DNA from: Afipia sp. Root123D2
Lineage (GTDB): Bacteria; Pseudomonadota; Alphaproteobacteria; Rhizobiales; Xanthobacteraceae
Assembly (NCBI RefSeq): GCF_001425835.1
Contig: NZ_LMDP01000002.1
Coordinates: forward strand, 652,828-716,827
Length of the DNA stretch: 64,000 nt
Direction: 5' to 3'
In this document: in pieces, positions 10,670 through 20,350 of the stretch
Layout of the letters: every line of letters begins with the position of its first letter
Numbering within the stretch: the first letter of the stretch is position 1
Notes under the pieces: model-generated
Database searches by the model: none
The model's input: the letters and a program-made list of their open reading frames with translations, nothing else
What the model was told of the DNA's origin: nothing
Position numbers and translations under genes: made by a program

Positions 10670-12807
10670 CATTGTCCGCGGAAGCCTATGCCATCATCGA
10701 GGCCCGTCATTCGGACCCGTTCCATTATCTCGGCCCGCACTTCGAGGGCGATCGTGCCATCGTGCGCGCTTTCATGCCGCAGGCAACGCGGGTCGAAGCG
10801 ATAGGCGAAAACGGGCAATCCGCCGAACTCGAGCAGATTCATGAGGCTGGCCTGTTCGTCGGTCCCCTTCCCCGCCTGGCAACCGCCTATCGCCTGCGCG
10901 CCAGCTTTGGAGACAACGTGGTCGAACTCTATGATCCTTATGCTTTCCCTCCGATCCTGAGCGACTTCGATCTCTATCTGCTCGGCGAAGGCACCCATCA
11001 GCGCCTCTACGACAAGCTTGGCGCGCATCCGATGACGATCGAGGGTGTGCCGGGCTGCGCGTTCGTCGTTCTTGCACCGAATGCGCGCCGCGTCAGCGTG
11101 GTCGGTGATTTCAACGGCTGGGACGCGCGGCGTCACGCGATGCGCGTGCGACCGAACGGCTATTGGGAAATCTTCATTCCCCACGTCGGCCCGGGAGACC
11201 ATTACAAGTTCGACGTGACCGGCCCCCACGGTGAAAGCCTGCCGCTCAAGTCGGACCCGCTGGCGTTCGCCGCCGAAGTCCGGCCGAAGACGGCGTCGAT
11301 CGTGCTCGATGAAACCAGGATTCCCCGGCCGGTCGCGCTGTCCGAACCGGTCAACGCCGTGTCCGCGCCGATGTCGATCTACGAAGTCCATCTGGGATCG
11401 TGGCGGCGCAAGGGCGACAATCAATGGCTGACCTATCGCGAACTGGCGGAGACGTTGCCGGCTTACGCGAAGGACCTCGGCTTCACCCATGTCGAATTCC
11501 TGCCGGTCAGCGAACACCCGTTCGACGGCTCATGGGGCTATCAGCCGACAGGGTTGTACGCGCCCACCAGCCGGTTCGGGACGCCGGAGGATTTCGCCTC
11601 GCTGGTCGATGCCTGCCATCGCGAAGGTCTCGCGGTGCTGCTCGACTGGGTGCCGGGGCATTTTCCCGACGATCCCCATGGGCTCGCATCGTTCGACGGC
11701 ACCGCCTTTTACGAGCATGCCAATCCGCTTCAGGGCCGGCATCTCGACTGGGGCACGCTGATCTACAATTTCGGACGCACCGAGGTCGCCAACTTTCTAG
11801 TCTCGAACGCGCTGTTCTGGCTCGAACGCTACGGTGTTGACGGCTTGCGCGTCGATGCCGTTGCCTCGATGCTCTATCTGGACTACAGCCGCCCGCCGGG
11901 CGAATGGATTCCGAACAAGTATGGCGGCCGCGAGAACCTCGAGGCCATTGGGTTTATCCGACGCTTCAACAGCGAGGTATTCGGCAAGTTTCCGAATGCG
12001 ACCACGGCCGCGGAAGAGTCCACCTCCTGGCCCCAGGTCTCGCGCCCGATCGAGTTTGGCGGGCTTGGTTTCGGCTACAAATGGAACATGGGCTGGATGC
12101 ACGATACGCTGAACTACATCAGCAAGGACCCGATCCATCGCAAATATCACCACGACCAGATCCTGTTCGGCCTTCACTACGCATTTTCCGAAAACTTTAT
12201 CCTGCCGCTTTCCCACGACGAAGTCGTTCACGGCAAGCGGTCAATCCTCGGCCGGATGCCGGGCGACGAATGGCAACGGTTTGCGAATTTACGCGCGTAT
12301 TATTCATTCATGTTCAGCCATCCCGGCAAGAAGCTGATGTTCATGGGCTGCGAATTCGGCCAGGAGCGCGAATGGAGCCACGACCACTCCCTCGACTGGC
12401 ATCTGCTCGAACAACCGAAACATCTCGGCATTCAGAACCTTGTCCGTGATCTCAACGCGATGTACCGGACGCTGCCCGCGTTGCACGAACTCGACTGTGA
12501 CCCCGCCGGGTTCGAATGGATCGTCGCCAATGATGCAGGTGCGAACGTCTACATCTGGATCCGCAAGGGAAACGCGCCGCGCGACCGTTGCCTTGTGCTC
12601 GCCAACTTCGCCCCGAACATCTATCATGAGTACCGCGTCAAGGTGCCGTTTCCCGGCAAATGGCGTGAGGTGTTCAATTCGGACTCCGCGCATTACGGCG
12701 GAAGCAATGTCGGAAACGCCGGGGCAGTAGAGACACTGGAAGGATTGATACCGCATTTGAACCTGACGATTCCTCCTCTTGCAGTCATATTTCTGGTTCC
12801 GGAATAA
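10666..12807 (+). CDS. glgB: 1,4-alpha-glucan branching enzyme
   Basis: Introduces alpha-1,6 branches into the glucan made by GlgE. The 713-residue protein has an N-terminal domain, a CBM48 module ([16 protein letters not shown], about residues 145-160) and a GH13_9 barrel. Catalytic landmarks are the Asp in [17 protein letters not shown] (about 395), the Glu in [11 protein letters not shown] (about 449) and [12 protein letters not shown] (about 514). The tail ends in a conventional all-beta domain. The ATG overlaps the treS stop (ATGA at 10666), which implies translational coupling. Confidence 0.97.
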   Translation: MTLSAEAYAIIEARHSDPFHYLGPHFEGDRAIVRAFMPQATRVEAIGENGQSAELEQIHEAGLFVGPLPRLATAYRLRASFGDNVVELYDPYAFPPILSDFDLYLLGEGTHQRLYDKLGAHPMTIEGVPGCAFVVLAPNARRVSVVGDFNGWDARRHAMRVRPNGYWEIFIPHVGPGDHYKFDVTGPHGESLPLKSDPLAFAAEVRPKTASIVLDETRIPRPVALSEPVNAVSAPMSIYEVHLGSWRRKGDNQWLTYRELAETLPAYAKDLGFTHVEFLPVSEHPFDGSWGYQPTGLYAPTSRFGTPEDFASLVDACHREGLAVLLDWVPGHFPDDPHGLASFDGTAFYEHANPLQGRHLDWGTLIYNFGRTEVANFLVSNALFWLERYGVDGLRVDAVASMLYLDYSRPPGEWIPNKYGGRENLEAIGFIRRFNSEVFGKFPNATTAAEESTSWPQVSRPIEFGGLGFGYKWNMGWMHDTLNYISKDPIHRKYHHDQILFGLHYAFSENFILPLSHDEVVHGKRSILGRMPGDEWQRFANLRAYYSFMFSHPGKKLMFMGCEFGQEREWSHDHSLDWHLLEQPKHLGIQNLVRDLNAMYRTLPALHELDCDPAGFEWIVANDAGANVYIWIRKGNAPRDRCLVLANFAPNIYHEYRVKVPFPGKWREVFNSDSAHYGGSNVGNAGAVETLEGLIPHLNLTIPPLAVIFLVPE

Positions 12808-12810
12808 CGC

Positions 12811-14886
12811 ATGCGACTTTCAGCTGGGACAAACCATCGCCTCGGCTCGGTCTGGGACGGTCGGGGAACCAACTTTGCGCTGTTTTCCGCGAATGCGGAA
12901 AAGGTCGAGTTGTGCCTGTTCGACAGTCAGGGGCGCCGCGAGGTCGAACGTGTCCAATTGCCGGAGCGAACGGAGGATGTCTGGCACGGCTATCTCAACG
13001 ACGTCTCCCCCGGCCAGATCTACGGCTATCGCGTCCATGGCCCCTACGATCCGGAGCAGGGTCATCGCTTCAATTCGCACAAGCTGCTGCTCGATCCCTA
13101 TGCCAAGCGTCTGGCCGGTCGCCTGGTCTGGAGCGACGCGCATTTCGGCTATCGGACGGGAAGCGTGCGGGAAGACCTGTCGTTCGACCGACGCGACAAC
13201 GCACGCGGCATGATCAAGGCTGTGGTGGTCGACGAGACTTTCAATTGGGGACGCCGCGAGACGCGCCCCAACGTGGCCTGGGAAGACACGATTATCTATG
13301 AGGCTCATGTCAAAGGACTGACCCAGACACGGCAGGACGTTTCACCGGCCTTGCGTGGAACGTTCCGGGGGCTGTCTTCGCCGGCGATGATCGATCACCT
13401 CCAGAAACTCGGCGTAACGACGTTAGAGTTGTTGCCGATCCACGGCTTCATCGACGACCGTCATCTCGTCGAGCGCAAGCTGTCGAACTACTGGGGTTAC
13501 AATTCGATCGCGTTCTTCGCTCCCGAAAACCGCTACGCTCCGGAAGGCGCGCTCGATTCGTTTCGCATGACTGTCGCACGCCTTCATGACGCCGGGATCG
13601 AGGTTCTGCTCGATGTCGTGTTCAATCACACTGCCGAAGGCAATCATCTGGGGCCGACGCTGTCGTTCCGCGGCATCGACAACAAATCCTACTACTGGCT
13701 GATGCCCGACGAGCCGCGCTATTACGACGACTTCACCGGTTGCGGAAATTCGCTGAACCTCACACATCCGCGCGTTCTCCAGATGGTGATGGACTCGCTG
13801 CGCTACTGGGTCGAGGTCTGTCACGTCGACGGCTTCCGGTTCGATCTCGCCAGCACGCTCGCGCGCGGGCCCAACGGCTTCGACCGCGGCAGCTCCTTCT
13901 TCACGGCGGTGCGGCAGGATCCGGTTCTGGCGTCGACAAAGATGGTCGCAGAACCGTGGGATGTCGGGCTCGGCGGTTATCAGGTCGGCGGATTTCCGTC
14001 GCAATGGTCGGAGTGGAACGACCGCTATCGAAGCACGCTGCGCCGCTACTGGTCGGGCGAAGGCAACCTGATCGGCGACGTCGGCGCGCGCATGACGGGA
14101 TCGTCCGACCTCTTCAATCACGACGGCAGGACGCCGCGCGCCAGCATCAACCACATCACGGTCCATGACGGCTTCACGCTGATGGACCTGTTCAGCTACA
14201 ACGAAAAACACAACGAGGCGAACGGCGAGGACAATCGCGACGGCTCGTCCGAAAACCACAGCAACAATTGCGGCGAAGAAGGCCCCACCGACGACGAAGG
14301 CATCAACACACTGCGGAGGCTGCTTCGCAAGAACCAGCTTGCCTGCTTACTTCTGGCCCAAGGCATCCCGCTGATCCTTGCCGGCGATGAAGTCGGCAAC
14401 ACGCAGAACGGCAACAACAACGCCTACTGCCAGGATAACGAGATCGGGTGGATCGGCTGGGACAATCTGGGTAAGCAGCCGGACGACATGACAGACTTCA
14501 TTGGCGGGCTGGTCTCACTGCGCAACCGCTTTCCCCAGATCAAATCGCGCCGCTGGGTCGACGGCAAACGCGCCGACGGCTCATACGGCGTGCTATGGCT
14601 GACGCCGGAAGCCGAAGAGATGACGGAAGAGGACTGGAATTTTCACGAAGGACGATTCCTGTCTTTTGCGCTGGGGCCGCTTGCGCACGGCGAGGCGCCG
14701 CTGCTGATCGTTCTCAACGCCTCTCCCGAAACCATCGCGTTCACGCTTCCGACATTCCCGGAGTGCAGACACTGGACCTGCGAACTCGACACGACGAAAG
14801 ATGTCCCGACAAAGATGATCGTTGAATCCGGCAAGCCGGCGGAAGCTCCGCCGCAGTCGGTTCTTGCATTTGCGGGGGTGGCATGA
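12811..14886 (+). CDS. glgX: Glycogen debranching enzyme (isoamylase type, GlgX)
   Basis: Hydrolyses alpha-1,6 branch points of glycogen or limit dextrin. The 691-residue protein has a CBM48 N-terminus (GTNFALFSANAEKVELCLFD) and a GH13_11 barrel with nucleophile Asp in DGFRFDLASTLARG (about residue 342), Glu in MVAEPWDVGLGGYQVG (about 378) and NHITVHDGFTLMDL (about 450). The stretch NNCGEEGPTDDEGI is typical of the GlgX/TreX subgroup. It starts 3 nt after glgB and its stop overlaps the treZ start. In this cluster it would supply linear chains to TreY, as TreX does in TreX-TreY-TreZ operons. Confidence 0.95.
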   Translation: MRLSAGTNHRLGSVWDGRGTNFALFSANAEKVELCLFDSQGRREVERVQLPERTEDVWHGYLNDVSPGQIYGYRVHGPYDPEQGHRFNSHKLLLDPYAKRLAGRLVWSDAHFGYRTGSVREDLSFDRRDNARGMIKAVVVDETFNWGRRETRPNVAWEDTIIYEAHVKGLTQTRQDVSPALRGTFRGLSSPAMIDHLQKLGVTTLELLPIHGFIDDRHLVERKLSNYWGYNSIAFFAPENRYAPEGALDSFRMTVARLHDAGIEVLLDVVFNHTAEGNHLGPTLSFRGIDNKSYYWLMPDEPRYYDDFTGCGNSLNLTHPRVLQMVMDSLRYWVEVCHVDGFRFDLASTLARGPNGFDRGSSFFTAVRQDPVLASTKMVAEPWDVGLGGYQVGGFPSQWSEWNDRYRSTLRRYWSGEGNLIGDVGARMTGSSDLFNHDGRTPRASINHITVHDGFTLMDLFSYNEKHNEANGEDNRDGSSENHSNNCGEEGPTDDEGINTLRRLLRKNQLACLLLAQGIPLILAGDEVGNTQNGNNNAYCQDNEIGWIGWDNLGKQPDDMTDFIGGLVSLRNRFPQIKSRRWVDGKRADGSYGVLWLTPEAEEMTEEDWNFHEGRFLSFALGPLAHGEAPLLIVLNASPETIAFTLPTFPECRHWTCELDTTKDVPTKMIVESGKPAEAPPQSVLAFAGVA

Positions 14887-16646
14887 GCGATGACCGGTTT
14901 GGCGCGACGCCGGAAAAGAACGGCGTCACCTTTCGGCTGTGGGCGCCCGGTGCCGCGCGCGTCGACGTGATGCTCGACATGCCGCACGCGATGCGCGCCA
15001 CCGGCGATGGATGGTTTTCGATCCATGTTCCCGGCGCGGGCGCCGGTTCGCGCTATCGATTCCGGATCGACGGCGATCTGCAAGTGCCGGATCCGGCCTC
15101 ACAGTTTCAGCCGGAAGACATTTCCGGGCCCAGCGAAGTGCTCGATCACCACGCCTACCGCTGGCGCGCGAACGACTGGCGCGGACGGCCGTGGGAAGAA
15201 GCTATCTTCCTCGAAGCCCATGTCGGAACGTTCACCGCAACCGGCACCTATCGGGCGATGATCGACCGGCTCGACCATCTCGCCGCGACCGGCATCACCG
15301 CGCTGGAGCTGATGCCGTTGGCGGATTTTCCGGGGCGTCGCAACTGGGGGTATGACGGCGTGCTGTGGTATGCGCCCGACAGTTCCTATGGCCGTCCCGA
15401 CGAGTTGAAGGCCCTGATCGACGAGGCCCATCTGCGCGGCATGATGGTTTTCTTGGATGTCGTCTACAATCACTTCGGGCCGGAAGGAAACTATCTCGGC
15501 CGCTACGCGCCGGCATTCTTTTCTCCGTCGCACACGCCGTGGGGCAACGCGATCGACTATCGCGTACCGCAGGTGCGCCAGTTCGCCATCGACAACGCGC
15601 TGTACTGGCTGCGAGACTACCGCTTCGACGGCCTGCGCCTCGACGCCGTGCAGGCCATCGTCGAGGTCGGCGAGCCGCCCTTGCTGAATGAACTCAGCCG
15701 TCAGGCCGGCCTGCTGGCCGAAGCGACCGGGCGCACGATTCATCTGGTCGTCGAGAACGATGACAATCGCGCCGGCCTGCTCGATCCGGAAACCGACCCG
15801 CCGCACGGCCGCTATCGCGCGCAGTGGAACGACGACTATCATCACGCCTGGCACGTCCTCCTGACCGGCGAGACCGGCGACTATTATCGCGACTATCCCG
15901 AGCCGCAACGCGATATTGCCCGCGCACTGGGATCAGGCTTCGCCTATCAGGGCGAGGCCTCCGCCCATCGCGGTGGCAAGCTGCGCGGCGAGGCGAGCGG
16001 CAATCTGCCCCCCACGGCGTTCGTCAGCTTCCTGCAAAATCACGACCAGATCGGCAACCGCGCGCTGGGCGACCGGCTTGAGGCGATAGCGAAGCCGGCC
16101 GCGATCGAGGCAGCGCTCGCGATCACATTGCTCGCGCCGATGCCGCCGATGCTGTTCATGGGCGAGGAATGGGGATCGCAAACACCGTTCCCGTTCTTCT
16201 GCGACTTCAAGGGCGATCTCGCGAATGCGGTCCGTCAGGGCCGCCGCCGCGAATTCCAGTCGGCTTACGAAAAATACGGCAACGAGATTCCCGATCCGCT
16301 GAATGACTCGACGTTCCAGTTGGCCCATCTCGACTGGAACGAGGCCGAGTCCGCGCCCGGGCGCAAACGCCTGAAGCTGGTGCGCGATCTGCTCACAATC
16401 CGCAGGGAGCGGATCGTGCCGTGCCTTGCCGCGATCCGTTTCGGCGAAGCGCATGCGACCGGCGACGGCGGTCTGGCTGCGCGCTGGATCATCAGCGACG
16501 GCCGCTCACTCAAGCTCGCCGCGAATTTGTCAGCGCGCGCGCTGCCCGCGCCCGCATCCGCGCCGTCCGATCAACCGGTCTGGGGCCAGACGCCGAACGG
16601 CACGATGCCGCCGTGGTCGGTGGTGTGGACGTTGGGAGGGCCGTAA
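14883..16646 (+). CDS. treZ: Malto-oligosyltrehalose trehalohydrolase
   Basis: Releases trehalose from the maltooligosyl-trehalose made by TreY. The 587-residue protein starts with the short beta domain RFGATPEKNGVTFRLWAPGA and continues as a GH13_10 barrel: VYNHFGPEGNYLGRYAPAFF, nucleophile Asp in DGLRLDAVQAIVE (about residue 252), catalytic Glu in LVVENDDNRAGLLDPE (about 290) and FLQNHDQIGNRALGDRL (about 386). The ATG overlaps the glgX stop, and the stop TAA overlaps the treY ATG (TAATG at 16644-16648), so the three genes are translationally coupled. Confidence 0.96.
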   Translation: MSDDRFGATPEKNGVTFRLWAPGAARVDVMLDMPHAMRATGDGWFSIHVPGAGAGSRYRFRIDGDLQVPDPASQFQPEDISGPSEVLDHHAYRWRANDWRGRPWEEAIFLEAHVGTFTATGTYRAMIDRLDHLAATGITALELMPLADFPGRRNWGYDGVLWYAPDSSYGRPDELKALIDEAHLRGMMVFLDVVYNHFGPEGNYLGRYAPAFFSPSHTPWGNAIDYRVPQVRQFAIDNALYWLRDYRFDGLRLDAVQAIVEVGEPPLLNELSRQAGLLAEATGRTIHLVVENDDNRAGLLDPETDPPHGRYRAQWNDDYHHAWHVLLTGETGDYYRDYPEPQRDIARALGSGFAYQGEASAHRGGKLRGEASGNLPPTAFVSFLQNHDQIGNRALGDRLEAIAKPAAIEAALAITLLAPMPPMLFMGEEWGSQTPFPFFCDFKGDLANAVRQGRRREFQSAYEKYGNEIPDPLNDSTFQLAHLDWNEAESAPGRKRLKLVRDLLTIRRERIVPCLAAIRFGEAHATGDGGLAARWIISDGRSLKLAANLSARALPAPASAPSDQPVWGQTPNGTMPPWSVVWTLGGP

Positions 16647-19411
16647 TGCCCCCGGCCATTCCATTGGCGACCTATCGCCTGCAGCTGACGGCCGATTTCA
16701 ATTTCGCACAGGCGGCGGCGATCGCGCCTTATCTCAAGAAGCTCGGCATCACTCATGTCTACGCCTCGCCGTTTCTCAAGGCCCGGCACGGCAGCACCCA
16801 CGGCTACGACATCGTCGATCACAATGTCCTCAATCCCGAACTCGGCGGCGACGAGGGGTTCGAACAACTCAGCGCGGCGCTGAAACGGGAGGATCTCGGT
16901 CTCATTCTCGATTTCGTGCCGAACCACATGGGCGTGCATTTCGCCGACAATCCGTGGTGGCTCGATGTGCTCGAATGGGGCCCGTCTTCACCCTGCTCTG
17001 CCTCGTTTGATATCGACTGGGACTTGCTGCCCTTCCGCACCCGCGGCGGAATCCTGCTGCCGATCCTCGGCGCTTCCTACGGCGACGCGCTGGAGCGCGG
17101 CAACATCGAAATTCGCTACGACGCCGCGCAAGGCAGCTTCGCCGCTTGGTATTTCGAGCATCGGCTGCCGATCGCGCCGGAACGCTATAGCGAGATGCTA
17201 CGCGTCATCGTCGGCGAGGCCGGCGCGCAGGACACTCCGTCCGGAAAACAGATTCTCGATCTGGCTTCGCGGTACAAGGGGCTCAGGCATCCCAACCGCA
17301 CGGAAGCGCCGGCCTTCAAGGCGGCGCTGGCGCAACTGCCCGGCGCGCCGGACATCATCTCGCGCGGTCTTGAGGCCTATCGCGCCGGCGCGGACCGGCC
17401 GGCGCAGACGTCGACGCTGCACCATCTGCTTGAACGCCAGCACTACAGGCTGGCGCACTGGCGGCTGGCGACCAGCGAGATCAACTATCGCCGGTTCTTC
17501 GACGTCAACAGCCTCGCCGGGCTTCGCGTCGAGGATGCTCCGACGTTCGAACGTATCCACCGGCTGGTCCGTCAGCTGATCGCCGACAACAAGATTCAAG
17601 GCCTCCGCCTCGATCACATTGACGGTCTCCGCGATCCCGCGCAGTACTGCCGGCGCCTGCAGCGGCTCATTCGCGACGCACGCGGGCCGTCGCGCGAGCC
17701 GTTCTATCTGCTGATCGAGAAAATCCTCGGCGAAGGCGAGAAATTGCCGAAACTGCCCGGCGTCCACGGCACCACCGGCTATGAGTGGCTTAACGTCATC
17801 AGCCGCGTGCTGCTCGACGGCAGCGGGCTCGACGCCCTCGACGAGACGTTTCGTCAGGCCAGCAACATCGCGCCGGACTTCACGCCGGTTCTGCTGGCAT
17901 CAAAACGCCGCGTGCTCGACACGCTGCTCGCAAGCGAGTTCACGGTCTTGACGCGGCTGCTCGCGCGGATCGCGAACGGACATTATTCCACGCGCGATTT
18001 TTCCGCCGACAGCCTGCGGCAGGTGTTTGAGCTCTACGTCCTGCACTTTCCGGTTTACCGCACCTACATCGCGGCGGCCGGACCATCACCGACCGACCGC
18101 GATCTGATTGCAGCGACGATTGACCGCGCCCGCGCCGAATGGTTCGGCGCCGATGAAGGCATTTTCGATTTCCTGCGCAGCGTACTGACCATGGATTTGG
18201 CCAACGCGAAGGGCTCCGCCACCGGCAAGCCGCGGATCCGGCGTTTCGCACTCAAGGTGCAGCAGTTCACCGGACCGCTGATGGCGAAGTCGCTGGAGGA
18301 CACCGCGTTCTATCGCTATCCCAGAGTGCTCGCGCTGAACGAGGTCGGCGGCGATCCGGCGGCCGACGCCCTGCAACCCGACGCTTTCCACGCGCTGATG
18401 CGCCAGCGTGTCGTTTCGTCGCCGCACGGGCTGACGGCTACCGCGACCCACGATACCAAGCGCGGCGAGGACGCCCGCGCACGGCTGCTGGCGCTTTCCG
18501 AACTGGCCGGCGAATGGACCGCCTGTGTCGGACGGTGGAAGGCGATCAACGCGAAACACATCGAGACCCGCAACGACATGCGCAGCCCGTCGCCGGCGTT
18601 CGAATATCTGCTCTACCAGAGCCTGGTGGGCGCATGGCCGCTCGCCCCCGATCCGACGTTCGGCGATCGCATGAAGGCCTACGCTATCAAGGCCGCTCGC
18701 GAAGCCAAGCGCGAGACGAGCTGGCTCAACCCCAATGAACCTTACGAAAAAGGCCTGACGGATTTTATCGATCGCATCCTCGATCCGTCCAATTCCGACT
18801 TTCTCCAATCGATCAGCGTCCTCGTGCGCCAGCTCTCCCTGCTAGGCGCGCTGAACGCGCTGAGCCAGATCACGCTGAAGGCAACAATGCCCGGCGTTCC
18901 TGATTTCTATCAGGGAACCGAGTTCTGGGATTTCTCGTTGGTCGATCCCGACAACCGCCGTGCCCTCGACTTTGCCGAAAGGCGTGAGGCGCTCGAGGCG
19001 CTCAGCGCACCCGACTGGCAAGATTTGACCGACAACTGGGCTAACGGCAGGCTCAAACTGGCATGGACCGCCAAGCTGCTCGATACGCGACGCAACCTCG
19101 ACGGAGTTTTCCGCTTTGGAAGCTATCGCCCCATCGAAGTTCAAGGCCCAGCCCGTGAGCACGTACTAGCGTATGCACGAGAATACAGGGGCGAAGCGGC
19201 GATCGTTGCTGTCGGCAGGCGGTTTGCTCGTTTGACGGACCGGGGACAGCATTGGCCATTGAATGTCTTCGACGGCGCGTTGGATGCGTCGGGCTTTGAG
19301 ATTCAAATGCCGTCCGGCGAAAAAATGAGCAGCGCGCTTTCGCTGGCAACAATCTTTCCGCACGTGCCGGCGGCCGTTCTGCCGGCCAGAAAATCAGGAA
19401 GCCAGCGGTAA
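16646..19411 (+). CDS. treY: Malto-oligosyltrehalose synthase
   Basis: Converts the reducing-end alpha-1,4 bond of maltodextrin into the alpha-1,1 bond of trehalose. The 921-residue protein opens with the family N-terminus IPLATYRLQLTADFNFAQA and YASPFLKARHGSTHGYDIVD. Catalytic landmarks are GLRLDHIDGLRDP (Asp, about 321), LLIEKILGEGEKLP (Glu, about 357) and TATHDTKRGEDARARL (about 601); the C-terminal PDFYQGTEFWDFSLVDPDNR is also diagnostic. The reading frame is open upstream to 16421 inside treZ, but the ATG at 16646 begins exactly at the conserved N-terminus. It is the last gene of the glucan operon and is followed by a perfect hairpin. Confidence 0.96.
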   Translation: MPPAIPLATYRLQLTADFNFAQAAAIAPYLKKLGITHVYASPFLKARHGSTHGYDIVDHNVLNPELGGDEGFEQLSAALKREDLGLILDFVPNHMGVHFADNPWWLDVLEWGPSSPCSASFDIDWDLLPFRTRGGILLPILGASYGDALERGNIEIRYDAAQGSFAAWYFEHRLPIAPERYSEMLRVIVGEAGAQDTPSGKQILDLASRYKGLRHPNRTEAPAFKAALAQLPGAPDIISRGLEAYRAGADRPAQTSTLHHLLERQHYRLAHWRLATSEINYRRFFDVNSLAGLRVEDAPTFERIHRLVRQLIADNKIQGLRLDHIDGLRDPAQYCRRLQRLIRDARGPSREPFYLLIEKILGEGEKLPKLPGVHGTTGYEWLNVISRVLLDGSGLDALDETFRQASNIAPDFTPVLLASKRRVLDTLLASEFTVLTRLLARIANGHYSTRDFSADSLRQVFELYVLHFPVYRTYIAAAGPSPTDRDLIAATIDRARAEWFGADEGIFDFLRSVLTMDLANAKGSATGKPRIRRFALKVQQFTGPLMAKSLEDTAFYRYPRVLALNEVGGDPAADALQPDAFHALMRQRVVSSPHGLTATATHDTKRGEDARARLLALSELAGEWTACVGRWKAINAKHIETRNDMRSPSPAFEYLLYQSLVGAWPLAPDPTFGDRMKAYAIKAAREAKRETSWLNPNEPYEKGLTDFIDRILDPSNSDFLQSISVLVRQLSLLGALNALSQITLKATMPGVPDFYQGTEFWDFSLVDPDNRRALDFAERREALEALSAPDWQDLTDNWANGRLKLAWTAKLLDTRRNLDGVFRFGSYRPIEVQGPAREHVLAYAREYRGEAAIVAVGRRFARLTDRGQHWPLNVFDGALDASGFEIQMPSGEKMSSALSLATIFPHVPAAVLPARKSGSQR

Positions 19412-19436
19412 AACCAAGTCCGCCTGCTGAAACGAA

Positions 19437-19466
19437 AGGCCGTCCGGGATCAAAGCCGGACGGCCT
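19437..19466 (+). terminator. Perfect 11-bp hairpin after treY
   Basis: Arms 19437-19447 and 19456-19466 (AGGCCGTCCGG / CCGGACGGCCT) are perfectly complementary around an 8-nt loop, 26 nt after the treY stop. No T run follows on either strand, so it could be a transcript-end stabiliser or a Rho-assisted stop, not a textbook intrinsic terminator. Confidence 0.55.
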
Positions 19467-19619
19467 GGCGGATATCGTGCCGACTCAAAGTTCGGTTCCC
19501 TACCCCCGCCGCAAAAAGCTAGATTCAGGTCGCTTGCAGATGCAAGTATCAACCGAGTGAAAACAGGAACCTTTTGCACAGCTTTGAATTGACGCGCGGC
19601 AGTACCACTACGGTTGACA

Positions 19620-19838
19620 ATGACAGACCAGGGAGCATCTCTGACCGGCGCGAAGAACTTGCTTAGTCTGCTGAGCTGCCCCACGTGCGGCTTACAGATG
19701 GTTCTGTCGCACATCCAACCCGGCCAGACCGGCTTTGAGCGCCTCACCTTTGTTTGCCGGAATTGCCATTCCAGCGAAACAGTCATCGTCCCAATCGAGG
19801 CGCGACGGAAGGCAAGGGACGACCCGGCGCACGAGTAA
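19620..19838 (+). CDS. Small zinc-ribbon hypothetical protein
   Basis: A 72-residue protein with two Cys pairs, LLSCPTCGLQM and VCRNCHSSE, spaced about 25 residues apart as in zinc ribbons, with FERLTFVCRNC between them. Small CPxC...CxxC proteins of this form are frequent in Bradyrhizobium-like genomes and have no assigned role. The start could be the TTG at 19614 or the ATG at 19620; no strong Shine-Dalgarno sequence is visible. It stands alone after the glucan operon. The call rests on the intact ORF and the metal-ligand spacing. Confidence 0.55.
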   Translation: MTDQGASLTGAKNLLSLLSCPTCGLQMVLSHIQPGQTGFERLTFVCRNCHSSETVIVPIEARRKARDDPAHE

Positions 19839-20350
19839 GATTTTTGCCCGAACGCTGGCAGATTCTCCGGAGGAACTAGCACGTCGCAGAACGAGCACTT
19901 CCGTGCCCGCGACACCAATGCTCATATCCATCACGCAGACTAAAGCGAGACTTGCCTCTCGGCACAAATTTGGGGCCGAAACCAGGTTCAAGAGTCCGAA
20001 ATCGGACCGACGAGACCGCGTCGACGCCATTAGGTTGATTTTTTACGATTATTTTTTGTGAGTGAAGCAATGTTGCTGTACGACATCCGGGCGATTGAAA
20101 AGCGGCTTCTGTTGCTTTCGAGATTACTGCGTGCTCTCCGAAATAGGACGTTGCCGCAGCTTCCACCAACTCGGCGCCGACGCAAAAAGCGCTGAAGTTG
20201 GCTGAATGGAAACAATCACGTCGTAGCAGTAAGCTTCTATGGCCCGCGCTATTTTTCCTCCGGGAGCATGAGGCGGATGAGATGAAGGTTCGCTGTGCGC
20301 CACAAGCAGACGTAGGGTATCAACCGGAACAGACGTGCTTCATCTTACAC
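19839..20350 (+). other. Intergenic stretch without a supported gene
   Basis: Separates the glucan block from the 3' end of the large minus-strand catabolic operon. Short ORFs on both strands lack family patterns and Shine-Dalgarno sequences. A small palindrome (TCCGA-AA-TCGGA near 19998) and an AT-rich patch (20036-20060) are visible, nothing more. Confidence 0.5.

Noticed and set aside
16421-16645. N-terminal extension of treY into treZ
   Set aside because: The conserved TreY N-terminus begins exactly at the ATG at 16646, and the extension is a shadow of treZ.
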